A stretch of 64,000 nucleotides of DNA from Neobacillus sp. PS2-9. Lineage in GTDB: Bacteria; Bacillota; Bacilli; Bacillales; Cytobacillaceae. The notes below the pieces were generated by a model. The model was not told where the DNA came from. It saw nothing but the letters and a program-made list of their open reading frames with translations, and searched no databases. Made by a program: the position numbers and the translations under genes. This document shows positions 36,616 to 44,347 of the stretch, piece after piece. The first letter of the stretch is position 1. Each line of letters starts with the position of its first letter. The stretch spans positions 4,668,501-4,732,500 of the forward strand of contig NZ_CP133269.1 in assembly GCF_030915525.1 (NCBI RefSeq). Reading direction: 5' to 3'.

Positions 36616-37092
36616 CTATGTTAGATTGCTATCCCTCTTGAAGGTGGTTTGGTAAAGATCTTTGATCGTATAAATAATCAATAGAAAACTTGATAATGGT
36701 ACTGACATATATATAAGCCCTGTTGGTATCTGTAAACTGGTTGTAGGCACGTTCCATGTTTGCAGAGTTAACGTCCATCCATATTTTACAAGAGTGAAAA
36801 ATAAGATAAGTAGCGCCCCATGAATGAGAACATAGATTATTTGATTAATAGATTTTGAAAATACATTTCCTATTAAATCAATAGCTATATGCTTTTTGTG
36901 TTTAAATGCCACCACAGTCCCTAGGAGCACTGACCAAATAAAAGTATACCGAGCCAACTCATCTGTCCAAACTAAAGCTAGTTCAAAGAATCTAGCAAAT
37001 ACTCCAAGGGCTACCGAGGTACACATGATGATAAAAAGGAAACTGCTTAAAATCTCCTCGATATTTGTTATTAATAACTTCGCACTCTTCAT
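36616..37092 (-). CDS. dctQ: TRAP transporter small permease (DctQ)
   Basis: This 158-residue membrane protein has four helices and typically stabilises the large permease and docks the binding protein. Features include FARFFELALVWTDELARYTF, IWSVLLGTVVAFKHKKHIAI and a final GLIYMSVPLSSFLLIIYTIK, all common in DctQ. It sits between the binding protein and DctM genes with short spacing on both sides. Confidence 0.92.
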   Translation of the reverse strand: MKSAKLLITNIEEILSSFLFIIMCTSVALGVFARFFELALVWTDELARYTFIWSVLLGTVVAFKHKKHIAIDLIGNVFSKSINQIIYVLIHGALLILFFTLVKYGWTLTLQTWNVPTTSLQIPTGLIYMSVPLSSFLLIIYTIKDLYQTTFKRDSNLT

Positions 37093-37124
37093 ACTTCAAT
37101 CACTCCAAAAATGATGTATATTCT

Positions 37125-38177
37125 TTATTTTTGAGCAGCAATAATTTTTTCGTAATATCCCTTTCCTGCCTTATCCTCAAAAGTTTTATAGGTATCCGCT
37201 GTTGCTTTTTTAAAGGCCTTTAAATTAACTTCTACTACTTCCATTCCTGCATCTTTTAATTTATTTAATTCCTCTTCATTAGCTTTTAATTGGAGCTCTG
37301 ACATATATTTTCCAGACTCATTCATTGCTTCAGTTACAATTTTCTTCTGCTTATCACTAAGGCCTTTCCACCATTGCAAACTAACAACTGGAAGTTCGTT
37401 TTGTGTCATATGCCCAGTCAAATTAACGTACTTTTGTACTTCATAAAATTTATTGGTATAAATTTGATTTATGGAGTTTTCTTGAGCCTCGATTGTCCCT
37501 GTCTTTAATGACATATATACTTCAGAAATATTCATCGGAGTTACGTTTGCTCCCATTATCTTAAATGGCTCTGTATGGGCAGTTGCATCAGGCGTTCTGA
37601 TCTTTAATCCTTTTACATCTTCAGGTGTCTTTACAGGTTTTTTACTAGTTGTTACATGACGATCGCCTACCCACCATACTGCTTCAGGAAATGCAACCAA
37701 ATTAACGGTTTCTGCTTCAGTGCCAATTTCTTTATAGGCATCTGTCTTAGCGAGTTTAACAAAAGTTTGATATTTTTCACGTTCATTATTACCTTTTATC
37801 ACATATGGTAATGTTAATACAGAAGCTTTAGGTACAAAATTAGAAAGTACAGCAGACGAAGGAATTGTAATTTGAACAGTTCCTATTTGCGTGCTTTCAA
37901 TTAGATCTTTTTCACTACCTAACTGTCCGCCAGGTATAACTTCAACTTCCATCTGACCATCCGATTTTTCTTTCACCAATTCTGCAAACTTTACAGCACC
38001 CTTATGAATAGCAGATTGATCATTTGTTACGTGAGCAAGTTTAATTTTCATTACTTCATCAGATTTTTCATTTGAAGAGTTTGAATTTGTAGAGGATTCC
38101 TGTGTTTCACTGCATGCAACTAAACTCAACATTAATAGAGAACTAGCAACAAATGTTAGCGCTTTCTTAATCTTCAT
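37125..38177 (-). CDS. dctP: TRAP transporter substrate-binding lipoprotein (DctP)
   Basis: This 350-residue exported protein has signal peptide and lipobox LVAC (Cys22), then a polar linker and the DctP fold. The fold holds VIPGGQLGSEKDLIESTQIG, LKIRTPDATAHTEPFKIMGA, PMNISEVYMSLKTGTIEAQE and NQIYTNKFYEVQKYVNLTGH. The Arg in KIRTPD is at the place where family members salt-bridge a substrate carboxylate, which hints at a sugar acid or other organic acid. Its ATG overlaps the isomerase stop by 4 bases. Confidence 0.93.
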   Translation of the reverse strand: MKIKKALTFVASSLLMLSLVACSETQESSTNSNSSNEKSDEVMKIKLAHVTNDQSAIHKGAVKFAELVKEKSDGQMEVEVIPGGQLGSEKDLIESTQIGTVQITIPSSAVLSNFVPKASVLTLPYVIKGNNEREKYQTFVKLAKTDAYKEIGTEAETVNLVAFPEAVWWVGDRHVTTSKKPVKTPEDVKGLKIRTPDATAHTEPFKIMGANVTPMNISEVYMSLKTGTIEAQENSINQIYTNKFYEVQKYVNLTGHMTQNELPVVSLQWWKGLSDKQKKIVTEAMNESGKYMSELQLKANEEELNKLKDAGMEVVEVNLKAFKKATADTYKTFEDKAGKGYYEKIIAAQK

Positions 38178-38665
38178 TCTTTTATCCCCCTAAATTTTTT
38201 TACTTCTACTAATTGATTGGCATATTCCTTTTCCATTAAGCTAAGCTTTTCTACTCTGCGTCTGAATTCTTCAGCTGTGCTAAACTCAGCAGTTAAAAAA
38301 GAATGAACTAGTTCCTTCACTAAGGCTGGACCAATAATTTGAGCACCTATACACATTACATTGACGTCATCATGCTCAACACATTGATGAGCAGAATAAA
38401 TATCATGACAAACCGAAGCGCGAATGCCAGGAATTTTATTCGCTGCAATTGAAGCGCCTACACCTGTTCCACAAACTAGAATCGCCTTTTCCACTTCGCC
38501 ACTTCGGACTTTTTCGCATACGACCTTTGTAATATCCGGAAAGTCGACTGGATTTGGATCAAAACTACCACAATTTGTTACTTCGTGCCCTAATTCCTTT
38601 AAAACATCAATCACATGTCCTTTTAATGGAAAACCTGCGTGATCCCCGCCAATAGCTATTTTCAT
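38174..38665 (-). CDS. rpiB: RpiB/LacAB-family sugar-phosphate isomerase
   Basis: This 163-residue isomerase starts MKIAIGGDHAGFPLKGHVID. It has the active-site Cys in LVCGTGVGASIAANK and the anion-hole/ring-opening segment RASVCHDIYSAHQCVEHDDV. RpiB interconverts ribose-5-phosphate and ribulose-5-phosphate; relatives act on allose, galactose, apiose or tetrulose phosphates. The protein is about 14 residues longer than the usual 149, with a charged C-terminal tail. It is first in the operon, behind two palindromic operators, and is coupled to dctP by a 4-base overlap. Confidence 0.9.
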   Translation of the reverse strand: MKIAIGGDHAGFPLKGHVIDVLKELGHEVTNCGSFDPNPVDFPDITKVVCEKVRSGEVEKAILVCGTGVGASIAANKIPGIRASVCHDIYSAHQCVEHDDVNVMCIGAQIIGPALVKELVHSFLTAEFSTAEEFRRRVEKLSLMEKEYANQLVEVKKFRGIKE

Positions 38666-38699
38666 TTTTACCCCACCCTTATTTTTTCTATATATATAT

Positions 38700-38711
38700 T
38701 TAAACGTTTAA
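38700..38711. promoter_or_regulatory. Operator 1 for the LacI-type regulator
   Basis: TTAAACGTTTAA is a perfect palindrome with a central CG, the form favoured by LacI/GalR-family repressors. It lies 35 bases upstream of the isomerase start. Confidence 0.75.
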
Positions 38712-38733
38712 CTATAATTTTAAAAAAATATTG

Positions 38734-38745
38734 TTAAACGTTTAA
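38734..38745. promoter_or_regulatory. Operator 2 for the LacI-type regulator
   Basis: This is a second identical TTAAACGTTTAA, 34 bases (about three helical turns) from operator 1. Such phasing suits cooperative binding on one DNA face. Confidence 0.75.
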
Positions 38746-38755
38746 ATAGCAATGT

Positions 38756-39757
38756 TCAACACCCACATGATTTTCTTATTATCATGTTTGGGTCTAGATA
38801 CTTAATTTCTCTTATTTCTGGACACGTACCCTGTATAGTATCTATCATCTTTTGGGCAGCATATACACCTAACTCAAAAGCAGGCTGTGTTATACCAGAT
38901 AATGGTGGATCAACAACATCCGCCCATTCTGGATCGTCAAACCCATACAAAGCAATATCTTGAGGAATCTTTAAGCCCTGTTCTTTAATATATTTATATG
39001 ATCCTAAAGACATAGAGTTATTAGAAATAAAAATAGCGTCTATTTTCATTTTTGACTCTATTATTTCTTTCGTTAATTCGTAACCGCTTTCAATAGTGAA
39101 ATCACCTTCTAACACAAGCTCATCATGGTAGGAAATAGCATAATCCTCTAGTGCTCTTTTATAACCGATATATCGATCCCTTCCAGTACTATACTGCATA
39201 GGCCCTGTAATAATAGCAATTTTTTTATACCCATGTTTAATTAAATGCTCAGTAGCCATGTAGGCCCCTTTAATATTATTCGTCATGACCATATTAGAAG
39301 GAAGATGTTCCGGACAGCGATTTAAAAAAACAAGAGGAACTTTTGCTTTCAATAAATCATCATAATGATTTCCTCCCCCTGAAGAAGAAATGATTAAACC
39401 ATCTATCCTTTTCCCCATTAATACCTTTAGATATTCTTTTTCTTTCTCCACATCTGAATCTGTACTACATAAAAGAACATTATATCCTTTCTCGGACAAT
39501 GTACTTTCAATTCCCTTTACTACTTTTGAAATAAAGCTATTTGAAATATCTGAAATCAATATTCCTATTAACCTTGATTGTTTGACCTTGAGACTTTTAG
39601 CGATTTCGTTGGGTTTGTAATTAAGCACTTTCATTGATTCGTAAACCTTTTTTTTCAAATCTTCACTTACATGTTTAGTATTATTAATAACATTGGACAC
39701 TGTTGCTGTTGATACATTAGCAAGTTGGGCAACCTCTTTCAGTGTGGCATCTTTCAA
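38756..39757 (-). CDS. LacI-family transcriptional repressor of the TRAP/ribokinase operon
   Basis: This repressor of about 333 residues has an N-terminal helix-turn-helix (TLKEVAQLANVSTATVSNVI) and hinge helix (NYKPNEIAKSLKVKQSRLIG), then a periplasmic-binding-protein-like ligand domain ending in DPNMIIRKSCGC. The chosen TTG at 39757 has GGTGA five bases upstream. An ATG four codons earlier (39769) has no room for a binding site. It is upstream of and parallel to the isomerase/TRAP/kinase operon, with palindromes matching its class both before that operon and before itself. It probably responds to the imported sugar or its phosphate. Confidence 0.92.
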   Translation of the reverse strand: MKDATLKEVAQLANVSTATVSNVINNTKHVSEDLKKKVYESMKVLNYKPNEIAKSLKVKQSRLIGILISDISNSFISKVVKGIESTLSEKGYNVLLCSTDSDVEKEKEYLKVLMGKRIDGLIISSSGGGNHYDDLLKAKVPLVFLNRCPEHLPSNMVMTNNIKGAYMATEHLIKHGYKKIAIITGPMQYSTGRDRYIGYKRALEDYAISYHDELVLEGDFTIESGYELTKEIIESKMKIDAIFISNNSMSLGSYKYIKEQGLKIPQDIALYGFDDPEWADVVDPPLSGITQPAFELGVYAAQKMIDTIQGTCPEIREIKYLDPNMIIRKSCGC

Positions 39758-39776
39758 TTTCTTCACCATCTCTTTA

Positions 39777-39790
39777 GTTAATCGTTTAAC
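39777..39790. promoter_or_regulatory. Operator upstream of the lacI-type gene
   Basis: GTTAATCGTTTAAC is a near-palindrome with central CG, similar to the two operators at 38.7 kb. It lies just upstream of the regulator start and suggests autorepression. Confidence 0.6.
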
Positions 39791-39956
39791 TGAATTATAT
39801 TGGGATTTTTATTTAATGTCAATAATTTTCAGAGAATTCTTTTAACTGTTTTATTCAAATCAATTGGATCCTGTTAACTCTAATAAATAGATATTTAAAA
39901 CATTACAATTTAGTTCAAATGATACTAAAAATATGTTTAGCCATGCATCGTGCACA

Positions 39957-40006
39957 AAGGGTCAGCCCCCATCACTTTTACCACGATAGGGAGCTGACCC
40001 TTTCAT
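39957..40006. terminator. Terminator-like hairpin after the tubulin-like gene
   Basis: AAAGGGTCAGC pairs with GCTGACCCTTT around a long loop. Its GGGTCAGC...GCTGACCC arms resemble the dispersed GGGGTCAGGC repeats, so it may be a diverged copy serving as terminator. Confidence 0.55.
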
Positions 40007-40009
40007 TCA

Positions 40010-41119
40010 TTATCTCTTATACTTCGATAACTTGGAAGTTACCGATCCGGTCTGTCTTTGAGGTGTTTTCGCTTTTAAGTTGGATGCCCATGATATTTTT
40101 GAATCATATTTCTGGGTATGTTCCTTGTTAACTAGGCTTTGTAAACGCTCTTTATTCTTCTCAAGTGATCCCTCAAGAGCCCTCATCCGGCGGGTAGGAA
40201 ATGAAAGTCCCGCTAAAATCGAGGTTATTGTGGGGTCTGATTCTGAGATATAGGTTCCTTCGAACAATTCAAGAGGTTCTCCCACCCTTTCAAAAACCAA
40301 TGGGACGTTAACTAGCTTTGCCATTTTCTCTGGACCTTCATAAATTAAACCTGCTCGAATCACACCTATTGATTCAACAGGACAAAATATCGAGTTTCCC
40401 CAAGATTGTTCAATTTTACTAGCTACTTCTGTGGTCGTCTTAGCGTCTGTAAGCGTGGTTGAAGATATAATCGTGACGCCTCTTGTATTCAGTATATTCA
40501 TAAGATCCGTTTCATCGAAGTTTCCGTAAAAGGAACTCTTTTTCGTTACTTGCAGTACGTTCTTAATGGCCTCCATGACTTGATGATTAGAAGAAAGGTA
40601 GATTTCATGTTTACTGGATTGTGGGTTCAACTTGCGCATCTGATCATTGTCTACAAGGAACACAGATGAAAGCGAGTCAATCTTAGAAATTTCTTCAATA
40701 CATTCAACCGCATTGATTCGATTACCAGCCAATACATTACGATCAGGCACAATCGCAATAGCACCTATGTTGACACCTGGGAGTTGGTCTAATAACAGAT
40801 CTATTAATATCGGGCTCATACCTGATCCAGTACCACCGTCCGTAGAAAAGGCCACCAACAAAAGCCTTATGTTCTTAAAGGACCGCTGTACAAAGTCAAT
40901 GATCTCTTTATAGTTTTCATTAACCGCTTTTAATCCTATTGATCGATCCTGCCCAGCACCATTATACCCTGGGATGAAATACTTCTTTTCCACCCTCGTA
41001 TTTACTAAGCCATCTCGCTGGTTCGTATTGATAAGCGCTGTTTCAAAGCCCATACTTGATGCTATTTCAGCTATATTCCCGCCTGCTTGGCCTACGCCCA
41101 AGATTCCAATTGATTTCAC
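40010..41119 (-). CDS. Orphan tubulin/FtsZ-like GTPase
   Basis: This 369-residue protein belongs to the tubulin superfamily but is clearly neither FtsZ nor known TubZ by eye. The nucleotide-binding T1 loop is GVGQAGGNI (8-16). The signature T4 loop is STDGGTGSGMSPIL (92-105), close to the tubulin GGGTGSGMG. The catalytic T7 loop is GNFDETDLMNI (199-209), keeping the NxDxxD pattern needed to activate GTP hydrolysis in the next subunit. The C-terminal 50 residues are basic and probably unstructured, ending SKLSKYKR, unlike the acidic FtsZ tail. The GTG at 41119 has GGAGGGG five bases upstream. No TubR-like or division gene is adjacent. It may form filaments; a role in partition, sporulation or wall growth is speculation. 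Confidence 0.85.
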   Translation of the reverse strand: MKSIGILGVGQAGGNIAEIASSMGFETALINTNQRDGLVNTRVEKKYFIPGYNGAGQDRSIGLKAVNENYKEIIDFVQRSFKNIRLLLVAFSTDGGTGSGMSPILIDLLLDQLPGVNIGAIAIVPDRNVLAGNRINAVECIEEISKIDSLSSVFLVDNDQMRKLNPQSSKHEIYLSSNHQVMEAIKNVLQVTKKSSFYGNFDETDLMNILNTRGVTIISSTTLTDAKTTTEVASKIEQSWGNSIFCPVESIGVIRAGLIYEGPEKMAKLVNVPLVFERVGEPLELFEGTYISESDPTITSILAGLSFPTRRMRALEGSLEKNKERLQSLVNKEHTQKYDSKISWASNLKAKTPQRQTGSVTSKLSKYKR

Positions 41120-41342
41120 TAAATCCCCTCCTCTTCTTTTTAAAATAATACTCATATTTTATTAAATTAGACTTTTTCATATGAAATTACATGAAAATAG
41201 TTAGATAAGAAAATCGGGCAAAAACCTTTTTTGTTTAGCGAATATCCGATATTTTGTTGAGCTGTTGCTAAGAAAAGTCTATTTATTCGAGAAGGATTGT
41301 TTGTAATTGATAAGTCCTACCAGCCTCAAGGTCTCCATTCAT

Positions 41343-41520
41343 TTAATTAAACGTTTGATTAGTTTTTTCAGCCCATACGCACCATAACTTCCTGCAATTT
41401 AATCAAACGACGTACCATGGACTCCGACGATTTAATCAAACGTTTGATTAGTTTTCTCAGCCCTTGCGTACCATGGCCTCCAGCGATTTAATCAAACGTT
41501 TGATTAGGTTTTTCAGCCAT
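41343..41520. repeat. Imperfect tandem repeat with AATCAAACGTTTGATT palindromes
   Basis: Four partial units are built from TTTAATCAAACGTTTGATTA, then GTTTTTTCAGCCCATGCGTA and CCATGGCCTCCAGCGA. One unit near 41398 has lost half of its palindrome. Three units carry the palindrome plus a T-rich stretch and look like weak terminators. The unit recurs once at 60697. It fills most of the gap between the tubulin-like gene and the Nudix gene; the rest shows nothing recognisable. Confidence 0.85.
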
Positions 41521-41551
41521 GAAAAAAGACCTTCCTATTCGAAAGGTCCAT
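41519..41551 (-). terminator. Terminator of the Nudix gene
   Basis: On the minus strand GGACCTTTCGAATAGGAAGG, then TC and TTTTTTC, forms a GACCTTTC/GGAAGGTC-type stem with a T-run. It overlaps the last codons of the gene. Confidence 0.7.
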
Positions 41552-41999
41552 TAGAGGATCGTAGAAAATTTTCAATCATCATCCTAACTAAAGGAGTTGT
41601 ACTGTCCGGTAATTGGTGTAAAGGGAAAAATCCAGCATCAATCGACTCTTCCCCATCAATTTTAATAGTACTACTTTTAATATCTTTTGATATATAAGCA
41701 ATCGTCACTGGGTAGAATTCATCGCCATTAGCAAGCCTTCGGAAATACTGCTCACCCGAAAAAACTTCCACTAACTTAAGTTGCCCAATTTCAACGCCTG
41801 TTTCTTCAAAAACTTCCCTTCGTCCAGCATCCTCAACAGACTCCCCTAATTCTAACAAACCACCTGGAAGACCCCAGACGCCTTCAGGTCTTTTTTGCAA
41901 AAGAATTTTTCCATCCTCATCAACTACACCCACAACAGCGCCAACTAAAATGAGCGGCCGGGTTCCAATTATTTCTCGTAACTCCTCAATATAGCCCAT
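41535..41999 (-). CDS. Nudix hydrolase
   Basis: This 154-residue cytoplasmic pyrophosphohydrolase has a complete Nudix box, GGLLELGESVEDAGRREVFE followed by ETGVE, which binds the metal and cleaves nucleoside-diphosphate-linked compounds. The N-terminal GTRPLILVGAVVGVVDEDGK and KRPEGVWGLPGG fit the group often labelled MutT/ADP-ribose type. The second of two adjacent ATGs (41999) has GGAGG six bases upstream. It is a single gene with a terminator; the substrate is unknown. Confidence 0.9.
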   Translation of the reverse strand: MGYIEELREIIGTRPLILVGAVVGVVDEDGKILLQKRPEGVWGLPGGLLELGESVEDAGRREVFEETGVEIGQLKLVEVFSGEQYFRRLANGDEFYPVTIAYISKDIKSSTIKIDGEESIDAGFFPLHQLPDSTTPLVRMMIENFLRSSNGPFE

Positions 42000-42126
42000 C
42001 ATCAACCTCCATATATTTCTCCTTTATAAGTAATCTCTACATTCATTCAGGAAATGGACATCATTCCCCTCTGTTAATCGTTGAGAATTAGTATACTAAA
42101 TCATCTATCACTAAGTAAAAATACAG

Positions 42127-42167
42127 TTCCCCACCAACGCTTTAATGCATCGGGGGACCGATCCCAA
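42127..42167. repeat. Degenerate copy of the dispersed palindrome
   Basis: GTTCCCCACCAACGCTTTAA followed by TGCATCGGGGGACCGATCCC resembles the GTCCCCC-AACGCTTTAAAGC copy at 46.3 kb with several changes. Confidence 0.5.
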
Positions 42168-42253
42168 AAGTTGGTAAATAAAAACATGAAACAATGGTGC
42201 TGTGCTTTACGTCTTAGATATGAAGACATTTTATATACGAGAGGAATACAGTT

Positions 42254-42838
42254 TTGAAATTAAAACGAATAGGAAGTTTATTGTTTATCATTTCTTTTGC
42301 TCTTATTATCATCCTTCTCTTTATGGAAGAGAATCCTATATCCGATTTGAATACAAACCAGTCTGTTTCTTTTCCAACTGAACTCCATCCAATTGTAAAG
42401 GAACGCAGCGATCAATTAATTCAAAAATCGGCACGTAAAAGAATTAGGGTCGTGATTACGGATGGTTTTCGAAGTGCGGAAGATCAGGATCGGCTATATG
42501 AGCAAGGCCGATCGACCGAAGGAACTATTGTAACGTATGCAAAAGGAGGAGAGTCTTATCACAATTTTGGTCTTGCCATTGATTTTGCGCTAAAGGATCC
42601 TTCAGGGAATGTCATTTGGGATATGAACTATGATGGAAATAAGAATGGGAAAGCCGATTGGACTGAGGTTGTAGTAATGGCAAAAGCTTTAGGGTTTGAT
42701 TGGGGCGGTGATTGGGCTCAATTTAAAGATTATCCTCATTTACAGATGGATTTCGGTTTGACAGTTGCCGACTTACAGAATGGGGAGAGACCTGCTGACT
42801 CATCCATGACCGTAGATACAAATCAGGGCAAACCATGA
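42254..42838 (+). CDS. M15-family peptidoglycan peptidase, CwlK-like
   Basis: This 194-residue protein is anchored or secreted by an N-terminal helix (about 5-24). Its domain of about 130 residues has the M15 zinc site: His103 in GESYHNFGLAIDF, Asp110, and His162 in KDYPHLQMDFG. Relatives cut L-Ala-D-Glu or D-Ala-D-Ala bonds in peptidoglycan. The motif DGFRSAEDQDRLYEQGR is typical of the CwlK/VanY branch. The start is TTG with GAGGAA upstream. It is a single gene with a terminator shared with the convergent TerB-like gene. Confidence 0.88.
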   Translation: MKLKRIGSLLFIISFALIIILLFMEENPISDLNTNQSVSFPTELHPIVKERSDQLIQKSARKRIRVVITDGFRSAEDQDRLYEQGRSTEGTIVTYAKGGESYHNFGLAIDFALKDPSGNVIWDMNYDGNKNGKADWTEVVVMAKALGFDWGGDWAQFKDYPHLQMDFGLTVADLQNGERPADSSMTVDTNQGKP

Positions 42839-42920
42839 TTCACCCTAATACACTGCATCCCTAACGAAAGGGCAGCGTATAGGTTTCGTATAAGCTTCAA
42901 TTCAGGAAAAATAGAATAAA

Positions 42921-42953
42921 ACGCTCAGAGAGAAATTTTGCTCTGAGCGTTTC
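42921..42953. terminator. Bidirectional terminator
   Basis: AAAACGCTCAGAG pairs with CTCTGAGCGTTT around AGAAATTTTG, between the convergent M15 peptidase and TerB-like genes. Confidence 0.85.
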
Positions 42954-42982
42954 ATTTATATGGATATAAGCTAGAGTGTTAA

Positions 42983-43369
42983 TTACACTGAATGAGGATC
43001 TTTACCAGATAGCTCATTAATTTTACCAATCCAATCCTTAAAGCTTCCAAATTCATGTGGATCGAAGCCGAAGTACTCCTTAATGATGCGGACAGATTCA
43101 CTTTCATGTTCATGAAATACTCCATCTGAATAAATCAATTTCAAGAGTTCTGTTAAGACGATGTTTTTAGATCGTTCGGATTGAAATATCGCTAAAACGT
43201 CCTCAATTTCCTGACCTTTTATTTTATAATCCTCAAGCCCAACTTCCTTCTTAAACTTTTTTAGAACTGTATGTTCATATATAGATAATTTGCCATCAAT
43301 GGTTGATATCAGCGTAGCAAGTTCAAGAAACGCCTCTTTCTCCTCAGGCTTCAGTTCTGCTAAGAACAA
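42983..43369 (-). CDS. TerB-like helical protein
   Basis: This all-helical protein of about 128 residues has LKPEEKEAFLELATLISTID, GKLSIYEHTVLKKFKKEVGL and LLKLIYSDGVFHEHESESVR. The ST-IDGK and YSDGVFHEHE pair of acidic turns resembles the metal-binding turns of the TerB family (tellurite resistance/stress). The TTG at 43369 was preferred to an ATG 24 codons upstream because GGGAGTTGTGGAA lies just before it and the upstream residues are not helical or conserved in look. It is flanked by a dispersed palindrome. Confidence 0.65.
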   Translation of the reverse strand: MFLAELKPEEKEAFLELATLISTIDGKLSIYEHTVLKKFKKEVGLEDYKIKGQEIEDVLAIFQSERSKNIVLTELLKLIYSDGVFHEHESESVRIIKEYFGFDPHEFGSFKDWIGKINELSGKDPHSV

Positions 43370-43446
43370 AATTCCACAACTCCCTTTAATCTTTGTACTA
43401 TTTATACGAATGAAAACAAAATAAGTTCCAACTTGGCCCAAAAAAG

Positions 43447-43498
43447 GTGCCTGTCCCCCGGCCTATTAATGTGTTAAAGCGGCGGGGGACAGGCAGCC
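43447..43498. repeat. Dispersed palindrome copy
   Basis: Arms GGTGCCTGTCCCCC and GGGGGACAGGC flank a core GGCCTATTAATGTGTTAAAG. It separates the TerB-like gene from the ASCH gene and overlaps the stop region of the latter. Confidence 0.85.
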
Positions 43499-43923
43499 TA
43501 AATTGGATGCTCCCATAATCCTAGTTTTCCCTTTGCTGGGATCCACTCTTCTAGTAGTTTCATCTCTTTCACTTCCCAGGCATATCCACCTACTCGAAAG
43601 TCCCCGAGAAAAAAGTCATTTCCTTCTACGATTCGTCCATCCTCCAGGACGGCCCATGTTTGGTTATTCTCCGTTACTTTTATGCAATTGACGAGTTCAC
43701 ATATAGCAATAATTTTTCCGGTTGGAAGATTTTCAGTTGTGTATCCATGTTTACCAAGCAACTTCTGAATGGCAATATGTTTGCACACAGCCTTATCTAT
43801 TTTTAAACTAGTGTGAATGGCCATTGGGCCACGATAATTTGTCTTCCATGACCTGGTTTCGTATTGGTTCTCTCTAAGTACAAAAAGACTTGCCCATGGT
43901 TGGATCATCGATAGAACCTTCAT
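43498..43923 (-). CDS. ASCH-domain protein
   Basis: This 141-residue protein begins MKVLSMIQPWASLFVLRENQ, then YETRSWKTNYRGPMAIHTSL, the classic start of ASCH domains. It continues with LPTGKIIAICELVNCIKV and the closing GGYAWEVKEMKLLEEWIPAKG. The fold is PUA-like and is thought to bind RNA or modified nucleosides; a few members hydrolyse N4-acetylcytidine. No partner gene is evident. The ATG follows TTAGGGGC. Confidence 0.85.
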   Translation of the reverse strand: MKVLSMIQPWASLFVLRENQYETRSWKTNYRGPMAIHTSLKIDKAVCKHIAIQKLLGKHGYTTENLPTGKIIAICELVNCIKVTENNQTWAVLEDGRIVEGNDFFLGDFRVGGYAWEVKEMKLLEEWIPAKGKLGLWEHPI

Positions 43924-44160
43924 TTTATTTGCCCCTAACAGTTAAAGTTCTTTTCTATAGCGTATCCCTTTCAAAAGTTACTATGACTGGTTAATTTCAA
44001 CTGAACGGTATCTATAGATATTTATACTTAAAGCTGTGCTTATTTCAGACAGCTTTATAAATTAATTAACAGCTATTGCGTAAACAAGTTCTCTAACAAG
44101 CTTTCAAATGAATATAAATGGGTATATAGAGATAGAAAACACTAGAAAGGAGATATGCCG

Positions 44161-44277
44161 ATGGATATGGATGTTTGTATTTCATGTGGAAAGGAATTGT
44201 CTAAATTTGAGAGGAACAGATGTGAATGTTGGGAATGCATGGACACGACTACTGAAGCCTATACAGAAGATGATTAG
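44161..44277 (+). CDS. Small CxxC protein (38 residues), probable zinc-binding
   Basis: The frame reads MDMDVCISCGKELSKFERNR then CECWECMDTTTEAYTEDD. Two cysteine pairs, C-I-S-C and C-E-C-W-E-C, could hold one zinc in a ribbon, followed by an acidic tail. AAAGGAG lies 8 bases before this ATG; an alternative ATG two codons earlier is too close to it. A dispersed palindrome follows at once and could terminate it. It could be an RNA- or protein-binding mini-protein; I do not recognise the family. Confidence 0.6.
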   Translation: MDMDVCISCGKELSKFERNRCECWECMDTTTEAYTEDD

Positions 44278-44284
44278 ATATGAC

Positions 44285-44347
44285 AAAAGGTGCCTGACCC
44301 CCAGCGTGGTAATGCGTTAACGCGGCGGGGGTCAGGCACCTTTTTTT
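44285..44347. repeat. Dispersed palindrome copy acting as terminator
   Basis: AAAAGGTGCCTGACCCCC and GGGGGTCAGGCACCTTTTTT flank a core AGCGTGGTAATGCGTTAACG. With A and T runs outside, it can work as a two-way terminator between the small CxxC gene and the ABM gene. Confidence 0.9.

Noticed and set aside
41120..41155. ATG start 12 codons upstream of the tubulin-like gene
   Set aside because: The GTG at 41119 has GGAGGGG five bases upstream and begins directly at the first beta strand, while the earlier codons contain that binding site.
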